Source of the DNA: Hallerella sp964397425
GTDB taxonomy: Bacteria > Fibrobacterota > Fibrobacteria > Fibrobacterales > Fibrobacteraceae
Reading direction: 5' to 3'
NCBI GenBank assembly: GCA_964397425.1
Contig: CAYNID010000001.1
Location: forward strand, 62,001 to 126,000
Length of the DNA stretch: 64,000 nucleotides
Below, one piece after another: positions 53,592-61,186 of the stretch (the first letter of the stretch is position 1; the number at the start of each line of letters is the position of its first letter). The notes below the pieces were generated by a model. The model did no database searches. It was not told the DNA's origin and saw nothing but the letters and a program-made list of their open reading frames with translations. The position numbers were made by a program, and so were the translations under genes.

Positions 53592-54613
53592 ATCCAGCCG
53601 CGGAATCCGAAGCTCAGCGGATTCCACAATTCCGCCGTGGATTCATAAACGAGAGCATAGTCGATTTCAAACGGATAGCGTTTCTTGCCGAACCGGATGC
53701 TGAATTTGTAGCCCAAACCGAAAGTGTAATTCCGGTCATCAAATCCCAGCCGGACGATGCCGTCTTCAATGGCTTCCCATTCCATGCCGAATCTGCCCGT
53801 CCATACGTGCCAATCCGGGTCAAAGACGAGGAGCGTGTCTGCGACTTGATAATCCAAGGCTTCCATCCAAACGGAAATGGGCCTGTTCAACAATTTTGTG
53901 TGGTATCCCACTCCGATTTGTAAAATTTTGGGACGGACGCCTTCGCTTTCTTCAACGGAATTGTCGTTTGACGCGTTCCGCGTCCAAGTCGCCGAAAGAT
54001 TCCGGCTGAAACTCAAATTGCGAATGACGACTGCCGTAGACCAGTGTTCATTCCATTCCCGCTGCCAGCCCAGGTTCACGACGACGGGACTCTGGTAAGA
54101 ATCGACCAAATCCGCTTCGTCGTAAGAGCCGGAAACGTCTAAATTGTCATAGCTGAGCGAGAGCGAAAAGCCGATGGCGTCTTTTCGGGTGAGGCGATAA
54201 CCGACGCCCAAATACGTTGTCGTAAAGTAAGGCGTTGCGCTGCCAACGGTTTCATCATCACTGTTGATGACATCGAAGTCGAGATCTGTGCGGTACAAAA
54301 CGGCAACGCCAATGCCCATCCGGTTTCCGATGCGGGTTTCTGCTCCGAGAGAACCTCCCAAACGGTCCAAATCGCGTTTTTCCGCAGCCAGGGAAAAACC
54401 GATGGAATTGCGAAATCCCAAAATGGCCGGGTTGAAGTATGCGGCAGGCATCGCAGACGTGTCGGCTGCTCCGATGTTTCCACGGCCCAGTTCCCTTCCG
54501 CCGGTTCCCATGCGTTCTACAAAACCATCCATGCCGCCGAGTTGCGCTTTTTTGTCTGCAAAAGTTGCCGTGCAAAGGCAAAAAATTCCGAGAAGTAACA
54601 AGCGCTTCGTCAT
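53588..54613 (-). CDS. PorV/UPF0164-like outer-membrane protein
   Basis: 341 aa with a signal peptide of about 18 residues. RELGRGNIGAADTSAMPAAYFNPAIL is close to the (A)RxLGMGGA...YWNPAGL motif of PorV/PorQ-like proteins; strands such as YTFGLGYKFSIRFG follow and the end is FRGWI. In type IX secretion PorV carries cargo to the surface. Start at ATG 54613 behind GGGAGG, one base after the propeller gene stop codon. Last gene of a three-gene unit. PorV-type function is an inference from the N-terminal motif and from the company of T9SS-like cargo in the region. Confidence 0.65.
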   Translation of the reverse strand: MTKRLLLLGIFCLCTATFADKKAQLGGMDGFVERMGTGGRELGRGNIGAADTSAMPAAYFNPAILGFRNSIGFSLAAEKRDLDRLGGSLGAETRIGNRMGIGVAVLYRTDLDFDVINSDDETVGSATPYFTTTYLGVGYRLTRKDAIGFSLSLSYDNLDVSGSYDEADLVDSYQSPVVVNLGWQREWNEHWSTAVVIRNLSFSRNLSATWTRNASNDNSVEESEGVRPKILQIGVGYHTKLLNRPISVWMEALDYQVADTLLVFDPDWHVWTGRFGMEWEAIEDGIVRLGFDDRNYTFGLGYKFSIRFGKKRYPFEIDYALVYESTAELWNPLSFGFRGWI

Positions 54614-54614
54614 T

Positions 54615-56207
54615 TTACTTGCCTCCCAATGTGATGGCTTTTCCCCAGCCGACGTGTCCGTGATTGTCTTTGACCCGAATGTAATAAATTCCCATGGTGA
54701 CCGCTTTCCCCGCATTGTCGCGGCCATCCCAGAAGTCTTCTGTCGCTAACGTGCTGCGCGTGTCGCTAGCCGGGCGTTCGGCATCTTTGACGATTGTGCG
54801 GACTTTTCGCATGTCGTAACTGAAAACTTCAATCGTGATTTTGGACGGTTTGCTGACTTTGTATGAAACCAGGGACTGGTTATCTGCGCCAATGACAGAG
54901 GGAATCATTCGGATGGAGCCCAAATCTTTTTTGACAGAAGTTTGATTCATGATGTGCGTCCACGTTTTCCCGGTGTCTGCAGAAACGGAAATTCCGGCAC
55001 CGTTTGTACAAACGGCCAAACCGGTGATTTTGGAAGTCAGCGGAAAGCTGGTGACTGCGGTGACTTCAACGCTCCGGTCAACGACTCCGGCATCGAGTCC
55101 GTAAAGCCATTGGTTGGATTCATCATCGTAAGGAACGGCTCCGATACTGTCGAGCTTTAAAAGGCCGCTGGCGCTGCCTTCGACCGCCTGTACCGAAAGA
55201 AACGCTTTGTCTCCGATGAAGGCGATGTCGCTTGTCGTAAAATCATTTTTGTCGTAAACATTCTTTTGGATTTTGCCCGTCGTATCGCGGAATACGACTT
55301 CTTTGAATTCACCGTTTCCATAAGCGCGCCATAGTTTGTCTTCGGTGCTTGTCTTGTTTCGCCGGCTTGTCTCCACGATGATTTGGAGAGGTTCTCCCCC
55401 TATCCAGACTCCGGTCACGCGGGAAGTGTCTAACCCTTTGACTCCTGTCCGGGATAATTTTTGTGATGCTTCGTCAAAAAGGAAAAGCCCGCCGGAGGTC
55501 CCCAGGTAAAGCGTTCCGTCTGGATGCCTTGCTAAACCGTAGATGGCTGGGTGCTGTACCGAATCGATTTGCGAAGAGGATTTGAGGGAATCGAGTTTTA
55601 ATGTTTTGGTGTTGACTACAAAATGGGAACGTTTGGGCGAGTTGATTCCGCCGGAAATATCTTCTTTGTGAAGCCCGTAAATGCCGCGGGCCATCCACAG
55701 CGTGGTGGCAGTCGAATCGTAAGCGAACGCGGAAATGGCGTGGGACATTTCCGAATGTTCCGGAAATTCGCCTTTGGGGGCGGGCAGGGATTTGGTGGAA
55801 ACGGCATTGGCCGCCCTTGCGCTGAGGTATCCCCATGGGACAAGATAGCCGGAATCGCTTTCGGCGATAACGGGAACGACAAATCCCAATTTGCCGGCTT
55901 TGGCGAATGGAGTCCGGCGGTGTTCTGCCGTGATATCCGAAAAGACGCCATCTTGGACGGGAGTGAGGGAATCCGGCAAAATTTCATTTTGCATTTTGGA
56001 AACGGCAATGTTCCCTGCGCTGTGAGAAAGCGACACCAAGGTCACGCCGCTGCCAGAAGTTCCCCGGCTGACGACCCAAAGAGTCCCGTTAGAAGGCCCG
56101 GGCCCCGCAGAATAGGTGAAATTGCTCGAAAATCCATCGTCTTTGGCGGAAACGAGGGAAATTCCCAAAATGGCGATGCCGAAAATCGTTTTGGTCAAGT
56201 GTTTCAC
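54615..56207 (-). CDS. Secreted propeller protein with FlgD Ig-like C-terminus
   Basis: 530 aa with a signal peptide of about 20 residues. The middle is a repeat-built beta-propeller (IYGLARHPDGTLYLGTSGGL, ISVSADTGKTWTHI with one Asp-box). The final ~90 residues are a FlgD-type Ig domain: SKITIEVFSYDMRKVRTI, WDGRDNAGKAVTMGIYYIRV. Such ends anchor or sort proteins in phyla with type IX secretion. It lies between the LolA-like gene (9-nt gap) and the PorV-like gene (1-nt gap), so the three are likely co-expressed. Exact role unknown. Confidence 0.75.
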   Translation of the reverse strand: MKHLTKTIFGIAILGISLVSAKDDGFSSNFTYSAGPGPSNGTLWVVSRGTSGSGVTLVSLSHSAGNIAVSKMQNEILPDSLTPVQDGVFSDITAEHRRTPFAKAGKLGFVVPVIAESDSGYLVPWGYLSARAANAVSTKSLPAPKGEFPEHSEMSHAISAFAYDSTATTLWMARGIYGLHKEDISGGINSPKRSHFVVNTKTLKLDSLKSSSQIDSVQHPAIYGLARHPDGTLYLGTSGGLFLFDEASQKLSRTGVKGLDTSRVTGVWIGGEPLQIIVETSRRNKTSTEDKLWRAYGNGEFKEVVFRDTTGKIQKNVYDKNDFTTSDIAFIGDKAFLSVQAVEGSASGLLKLDSIGAVPYDDESNQWLYGLDAGVVDRSVEVTAVTSFPLTSKITGLAVCTNGAGISVSADTGKTWTHIMNQTSVKKDLGSIRMIPSVIGADNQSLVSYKVSKPSKITIEVFSYDMRKVRTIVKDAERPASDTRSTLATEDFWDGRDNAGKAVTMGIYYIRVKDNHGHVGWGKAITLGGK

Positions 56208-56216
56208 GGAAGTCTC

Positions 56217-56849
56217 CTAGCGCATATCGATGACGTCGATGCCTTTTTCCGGTTTCAGCACAAAATCTTCTTTCTGGATTTTATTTTGCCGTTTCAAATT
56301 GGAAATGTCGTAAGTGGAAACATTCCCCAGCGGGTCTGTGGTGACCAGGCGGAGTGGGGAGGCGTCTGTTTTCAAAAGCCAGACTTCCATTTGCGAAAAA
56401 TCTTTTCCGTATTGGGAAGCGTCCAGGGTGATGACGTTCACCGCTTTGTTTCCCACTTTGTCTTCACGCATGGAAATCGGTTTGCATTGCAGATACTTGA
56501 ACAGCAATTCCGACGGGTGCATGTTGCTTTCCATGTCTTCCATCAGTTTCCACAGGATTTGTTTTTGTTCTTTGTTCCATTGCCAAAAGTTTTTTCCATC
56601 GGAGTAAATGGCCATGCCCGAAATTTGCAGGCGGAACATGTCGGAATCGGTCACCAGAAGATTTCCGCTTTGAAATCCGGATTCGGGGGAACCCGCGTAA
56701 TCGACCCGTACCTTAAAGTCAAAATTCCACGCTTTGCCGGAATGGAACCATTTTTGAGAAAGGGCCATGACAGAATCAGCCGGGTGAGCGTGGGCAGTCA
56801 TGGCGAAGATGGAAAAAAAGGTCAGTAGGAAGAGCTTGATATGTCCCAT
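56217..56849 (-). CDS. LolA-like outer-membrane lipoprotein carrier
   Basis: 210 aa. Signal peptide of about 22 residues (cleavage near AHAHP). The half-barrel pattern fits LolA: RVDYAGSPESGFQSGNLLVTD, DMFRLQISGMAIYSDGKNFWQWNKE, EVWLLKTDASPLRLVTTD. LolA ferries lipoproteins through the periplasm to the outer membrane. Start at ATG 56849, where the signal peptide begins; the longer frame to 56939 is unlikely. It is the first gene of the unit with the propeller and PorV-like genes, so it may serve that export route rather than general Lol transport. Confidence 0.8.
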   Translation of the reverse strand: MGHIKLFLLTFFSIFAMTAHAHPADSVMALSQKWFHSGKAWNFDFKVRVDYAGSPESGFQSGNLLVTDSDMFRLQISGMAIYSDGKNFWQWNKEQKQILWKLMEDMESNMHPSELLFKYLQCKPISMREDKVGNKAVNVITLDASQYGKDFSQMEVWLLKTDASPLRLVTTDPLGNVSTYDISNLKRQNKIQKEDFVLKPEKGIDVIDMR

Positions 56850-56947
56850 AATACGGCCTAATTTACAAAAAGGCGACCTGCTCCGATGGATTCTTTTCTC
56901 GCATATTTCTATTTTGATGCCCAACTGAGTTTTATACAAAGGAATTT

Positions 56948-58051
56948 ATGACCAAGCATTTCAGCGCACTTGTCCTCCTTTCCGCTGCCGCCGCTTTCGC
57001 CGTCGACGTAGAGCTGCACGGAGAAATCGATGCCGATTACGCTTCTTATTGGGATAAGGATTTCAGCCCGACCAACGCTGCCAATCAGGACATCAAGCTC
57101 GAAGGAAAAATCTTTTTAGACGAAAATGTTTCGGTGAGTGTTTTCGGACGCACGCACAGCAATTATGTCAACGCCGATGGCTCGACGGGAACCTCCGAAG
57201 TCCGGCATGAAAACCGGGCGACAGCCATGGGGGATGCGGAAAACCGGTGGACATCGTTTGATTTTGACGGTGTTCAACTCGCCTGGCAGTTTACGCCGTT
57301 GGCTCGCATTGTGTTCGGCGACCTGACTTATAACGCCGGAGAATTTTCGTATTACTTCTGGCGAAATACCGAAACCCATGCGGCTATTTTGCAAGATCAG
57401 AATATCCGCGGTATTGGATTCGAAGTGGAAAACGGCAAAGCTTACATCGGAGCGACAGAGAACAATTCCCATTCGCTTGCCACCTTTGTTTCTTACGGCT
57501 TTGACTTGATTTCAAAAACCGAAGAGCGCTTTACCATTACGCCCAGCATCGACTGGCTTTTTGGCAAGGAAATCAGCCGTTCTTATACTTATGCTTTGGG
57601 AACGGAAATCCAATATGCGAAGAGTACGGACTTTTTCAGCTACGGAATCAATGCGACGTGGGGAACGCACCCGTATAAAGGGCACGGAGTCCACACGTTC
57701 CTTGTCGAACCTTCTTTCAGCTATCGATTCTTCAATTTGGCGGCTAGCTATTACCAAGCGCTCCTCGCCGACGAAGACGCGCCTGCCGCAGAGCAAATCT
57801 TTACAGAAGACGAACGGATGTTTTACATTGAACCGTCTCTCGACTTGCACCGGAAGTTCTCCATGGGAATGGCTTATGAATTTCATGATCCCAGCACGAA
57901 CGAAGGTGGAGACAGCCGTCATTTTATCGGCCCATCGTTCTACCTGTATCCGACTGTCGAAGCGGAAATCGTTTTTTGGGGCGGCTACAATGTATGCAGC
58001 ACCGGGGCGAACCATTTTTCGATGGGCATGAGCGGACACGTCGAATTTTAA
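56948..58051 (+). CDS. Predicted porin-like outer-membrane beta-barrel
   Basis: 367 aa with a signal peptide of about 18 residues (AAFAVDV). The mature N-terminus VELHGEIDADYASYW is a typical porin opening, with strands such as FDGVQLAWQFTPLARIVFGD and the aromatic end GHVEF. Putative substrates are not evident. AAAGGAATTT precedes the ATG. The OpgC-like gene begins 3 nt after its stop, suggesting one transcript. Divergent from the LolA-like gene, 98 nt apart. Confidence 0.75.
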   Translation: MTKHFSALVLLSAAAAFAVDVELHGEIDADYASYWDKDFSPTNAANQDIKLEGKIFLDENVSVSVFGRTHSNYVNADGSTGTSEVRHENRATAMGDAENRWTSFDFDGVQLAWQFTPLARIVFGDLTYNAGEFSYYFWRNTETHAAILQDQNIRGIGFEVENGKAYIGATENNSHSLATFVSYGFDLISKTEERFTITPSIDWLFGKEISRSYTYALGTEIQYAKSTDFFSYGINATWGTHPYKGHGVHTFLVEPSFSYRFFNLAASYYQALLADEDAPAAEQIFTEDERMFYIEPSLDLHRKFSMGMAYEFHDPSTNEGGDSRHFIGPSFYLYPTVEAEIVFWGGYNVCSTGANHFSMGMSGHVEF

Positions 58052-58054
58052 TCC

Positions 58055-59119
58055 GTGTCTGAATCCAAACGTATCCGCGCCCTCGATTCCATTCGGGGGC
58101 TTCTTTTGTTCCAGATGATTCTGGACCATTTTTCAGGACCGATTTCCAAGATCCTGTACCAATGCTTTGGATTTTTTTCTGCCGCGGAGGGCTTCTTTTT
58201 CCTTTCCGGATTTGTCGGTATGCTGGCATTTATCGGAAAACGGAAACGGGGCGAAAATGCGGATTGGATGCGCCTTCGCGCTTTTCGAATTTGGAAATTT
58301 CACATAGGAACAGTCGCGTTTCTCGTACTCCTCGCATTTTTCTGCTTGCCTTCGATTCAGCACTTTTTTACGGGCTTTTACAGGCATCCCGGCAGAGGAA
58401 TTCTTTTTGCCGGAATCCTAGCTTATACGCCGGAATGGCTGGATGTCTTGCCGCTGTATGTGTTTTTGCTTTTGTTCGGATCGGTCTTTTTTTATCCGAT
58501 GACGAATGGGCGCTTGAAGTGGGTGCTGTTGCTGTCGTTTGTGTTGTGGGGATTTGGGCAAGTGCCTTTTCGCCCGTTTGTGTTGCGGATATTCCCCGAT
58601 TGGGTTTATCCGGGATTCTTTGATTTGATATCGTGGCAATTCCTTTATTTTATCGGGGCTGCTTGCGGTGTTGTCTGGAAAAAGGGAACGCTGTTTTCTT
58701 CGCCGTCACAATTTTTGGACCGGATTTTTCCCATCGCTTTGATCGTTTGCATAGCCTGCTTTGGCTGGAAACATGCGTTGCTTGGAATTTCCGCTCCCCC
58801 GGAATTTTGGATTTCGAAAGAACACGTTGGGCTTTTGCGGCTGGCGAATTTTATGGCGTTTGTCGGCGTCATTTCTTATGTCGTCCGCCACAGGTCTTCA
58901 TGGCTGGACTTCTCTTTTTGCGAGGTGGTGGGGCGGCACAGCCTGGAGGCTTATTCTTTTCATGTCATCCTCGTTTACCTGTGGATGGCAACACCGGGAT
59001 TTATTCAATACCGGTTGCCCTGGACTGTTCTCGCGCCGATTCTCTGCGTTGTTCTTGTTTGGGCACTTTCCAAAATGTTGGACGGCAGGAAAATCAAAAA
59101 GCCAAAACGAATCCCGTGA
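58055..59119 (+). CDS. OpgC-like multi-spanning membrane protein
   Basis: 354 aa, about ten helices. RIRALDSIRGLLLFQMILDHF and FFFLSGFVGMLAF at the N-terminus, LDVLPLYVFLLLFG in the middle and a conserved GRHSLEAYSFH near the C-terminus place it in the OpgC/acyltransferase-3-like group. OpgC adds succinyl groups to osmoregulated periplasmic glucans. It starts at GTG 58055; no ATG fits the conserved N-terminus. Co-transcribed with the porin-like gene. Its end overlaps the PEGA gene on the other strand by 26 nt. Confidence 0.85.
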   Translation: MSESKRIRALDSIRGLLLFQMILDHFSGPISKILYQCFGFFSAAEGFFFLSGFVGMLAFIGKRKRGENADWMRLRAFRIWKFHIGTVAFLVLLAFFCLPSIQHFFTGFYRHPGRGILFAGILAYTPEWLDVLPLYVFLLLFGSVFFYPMTNGRLKWVLLLSFVLWGFGQVPFRPFVLRIFPDWVYPGFFDLISWQFLYFIGAACGVVWKKGTLFSSPSQFLDRIFPIALIVCIACFGWKHALLGISAPPEFWISKEHVGLLRLANFMAFVGVISYVVRHRSSWLDFSFCEVVGRHSLEAYSFHVILVYLWMATPGFIQYRLPWTVLAPILCVVLVWALSKMLDGRKIKKPKRIP

Positions 59120-60512
59120 CAAACATGCCAACGCCCAAAACGCCAAATCCCAGAGCGATTAATCCTTTGGTATCACCGGAATCGTTCAAATCTTTATTTT
59201 GCTTGACCAGTTTCTGCGTGTCGCGGCTTTCAAAGGCGCTCTTGTTGTAAGCTGTCTTTTTGTCTGCCGCATCGCTCCAATCACTTTCTGCTAAATACCA
59301 GAAGACGCCGCCGGCGATAATGGGAACGATGGAACTCCATAAAAGCCCGCGGCCAAAATATCTTTTGGAGCGTTCTTTGTCGTATTCCCGTTGCATTTCT
59401 ACGATGCTTGTGTTGTCGACGGCTTCGAGTTCCACATAAATCGGATTTGGCATGAATGCCCGTACTTCTACGTTCAAAGCGGTATCCAAATAGCCGACTT
59501 TCCGCAGATAGATGATTTTTTGAACAGAAGGTTCCGTTTCAAAGGCGACATCGGTCAGGTATTCCGGCATGATGCTTTCGTTTGGCTGCTTGTCTAAGTA
59601 AACTTCGACTCCATCGGGAATGGTGGCGACAGTCAATTTCGTTTTGGGACGTTCCACTTCGATGTGGATTTTGTTCAAAGAATCCGCATGGATGTTGATG
59701 GTTTTTGACCCCCACCAGTCCACATCTTTCAAATTTTTCCGGATGGAAATCGTGTATTTGCCGGGCTTGATTTTCCGGATGGTGTCTGGTGTGAATTGTT
59801 CAAGGGGTTCCCCGTTGATGAACATTTCGCAGCTGTCGGGAGTGGAGGTCACCAAAATATTTGCATCGCCTTCTGGGTAGAGGGGCTCGTAGTCGTCTTC
59901 AAGATCGGAATAAGTGAAATCCGAAAGGGATAGGTCGACGGGCTTTTGATTTTCGAGGCTTGTCATCCGTTTGAATTCGTAACGGAAAATCTTGATGTAT
60001 TTGGATTCCATTGGAATGGCGCGTTCCGCCGCCAAAGAATCTTGCACGCGCTTTTCGCGAAGGGAGTCTTGGAGAGCCTTTTCTTTTGAAAGGGAATCTT
60101 CAAGAGCTTGCTTTTCGACGGCGAGGATGGCGGATTCAAAATCGTCCATGGCGGCGGCTTTGGCTAGGGAATCCGCTTGTTGTGCCGCTCTGGCGATGGA
60201 ATCTGCCCGGAATGCGGAATCTTCTGCCATTTCTGCGGGGGTCAGGGCGGCTTCTTCCTGAAGGGAATCTTCGGCGTCTTCCGTTGTTGGGGCAATCCTG
60301 TCGAGCAAATCTTCGTCTGCTTTTTGAATTTCGGCTTTTTCGGCGGAGTCTAGTGGCAACAGGTAAACGGTATCTTTTTCAATTTTGACAAATCGGGCGT
60401 CTTGTTCAATGGAGTCGCCGGTAAGGACGTAGCGGACGGGGACTTCGCGGGAGAATGCGGTCGCGGTCAACGTCAAAACGGCAAAGAAAATGGATTTGAA
60501 GAAAAAATTCAT
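59094..60512 (-). CDS. PEGA-domain envelope protein
   Basis: 472 aa. Signal peptide of about 21 residues. Residues 80-175 form an Ala/Asp/Glu-rich heptad-like stretch with repeated DSL/DSI motifs (AAQQADSLAKAAAMDD), probably a coiled coil or linker. Two PEGA domains follow (about 218-290, ILVTSTPDSCEMFINGE; 290-355, LTVATIPDGVEVYLDK). Two C-terminal helices (about 393-415 and 450-472) would anchor it. PEGA domains are common in surface-layer and envelope proteins. Monocistronic as far as can be seen. Confidence 0.82.
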   Translation of the reverse strand: MNFFFKSIFFAVLTLTATAFSREVPVRYVLTGDSIEQDARFVKIEKDTVYLLPLDSAEKAEIQKADEDLLDRIAPTTEDAEDSLQEEAALTPAEMAEDSAFRADSIARAAQQADSLAKAAAMDDFESAILAVEKQALEDSLSKEKALQDSLREKRVQDSLAAERAIPMESKYIKIFRYEFKRMTSLENQKPVDLSLSDFTYSDLEDDYEPLYPEGDANILVTSTPDSCEMFINGEPLEQFTPDTIRKIKPGKYTISIRKNLKDVDWWGSKTINIHADSLNKIHIEVERPKTKLTVATIPDGVEVYLDKQPNESIMPEYLTDVAFETEPSVQKIIYLRKVGYLDTALNVEVRAFMPNPIYVELEAVDNTSIVEMQREYDKERSKRYFGRGLLWSSIVPIIAGGVFWYLAESDWSDAADKKTAYNKSAFESRDTQKLVKQNKDLNDSGDTKGLIALGFGVLGVGMFVTGFVLAF

Positions 60513-60623
60513 ACCCTGTAAAATAGATTAATCCTTTTGAAAGTGGGGAAGTCATCTCGTTGAATCGAATTTTTCCGGCGGAGCCTCTAAAACGTCCAAT
60601 TCCGCATTCCGAATTATACAGCC

Positions 60624-60998
60624 CAATTTCTCATTCCTAATTCCTAATTTCTCATTATGAAAAAGGCTCTCCGTTAAAACCCCATCAACTCCAAACTCCA
60701 CTCTTCACACTTCAAACACCCAATTCCCAATTCCTCATTCCTAATTCCTAATTTCTCATTATGAAAAAGGCTCTCCGTTAAAACCCCACCAACTCCAAAC
60801 TCCACTCTTCACACTTCAAACACCCACTGCCCAACTCCTCATTTCAAACACCCAATTCCCAATTCCTCATTCCTAATTCCTAATTTCTCATTATGAAAAA
60901 GGCTCTCCGTTAAAACCCCACCAACTCCAAACTCCACTCTTCACACTTCAAACACCCACTGCCCAACTCCTCATTTCTCATTCCTAATTCCTAATTAA
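60624..60998. repeat. Phased 7-nt tandem repeat array with a conserved 29-nt spacer
   Basis: Four blocks of heptamers (4, 10, 14 and 10 complete copies) are separated by three copies of a 29-nt element beginning ATGAAAAAGGCTCTCCG at 60657, 60761 and 60893. Typical heptamers are CAATTCC, TAATTCC, TCATTCC, CAACTCC and AAACACC; every one ends in C and the phase holds throughout each block. The two inter-spacer distances, 104 and 132 nt, differ by exactly four heptamers. Apart from one copy-type (CACTGCC), the heptamers are G-free on this strand. The 3 spacer copies differ at one base. The flanks, 60513-60623 and 60999-61186, hold no supported gene. Confidence 0.9.
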
Positions 60999-61186
60999 TC
61001 CCGATTTTGGTCAAAAAAAGGCGTTTTGGGTCACAGGTAAACGATATTTTCAAGGCAAGCAAGAAAAAACTACCCCTTTTTCATAAAAAAGCATAGTTTC
61101 CAAGTGTGTGTGACGACTCCGAATGGGGCCGTTTAATTGTCAATGCAGAATCCTTTTCGGATGTTGCGATTGGTTTTGGAGAAGTT

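Noticed and set aside
55623..56828. Plus-strand frame (401 codons) across the propeller and LolA-like genes
   Set aside because: It spans two real minus-strand genes and shows no start signal or known domain.
60624..60998. CRISPR array
   Set aside because: The repeats are degenerate heptamers and the spaced units share the same 29-nt sequence; there are no unique spacers and no cas genes.
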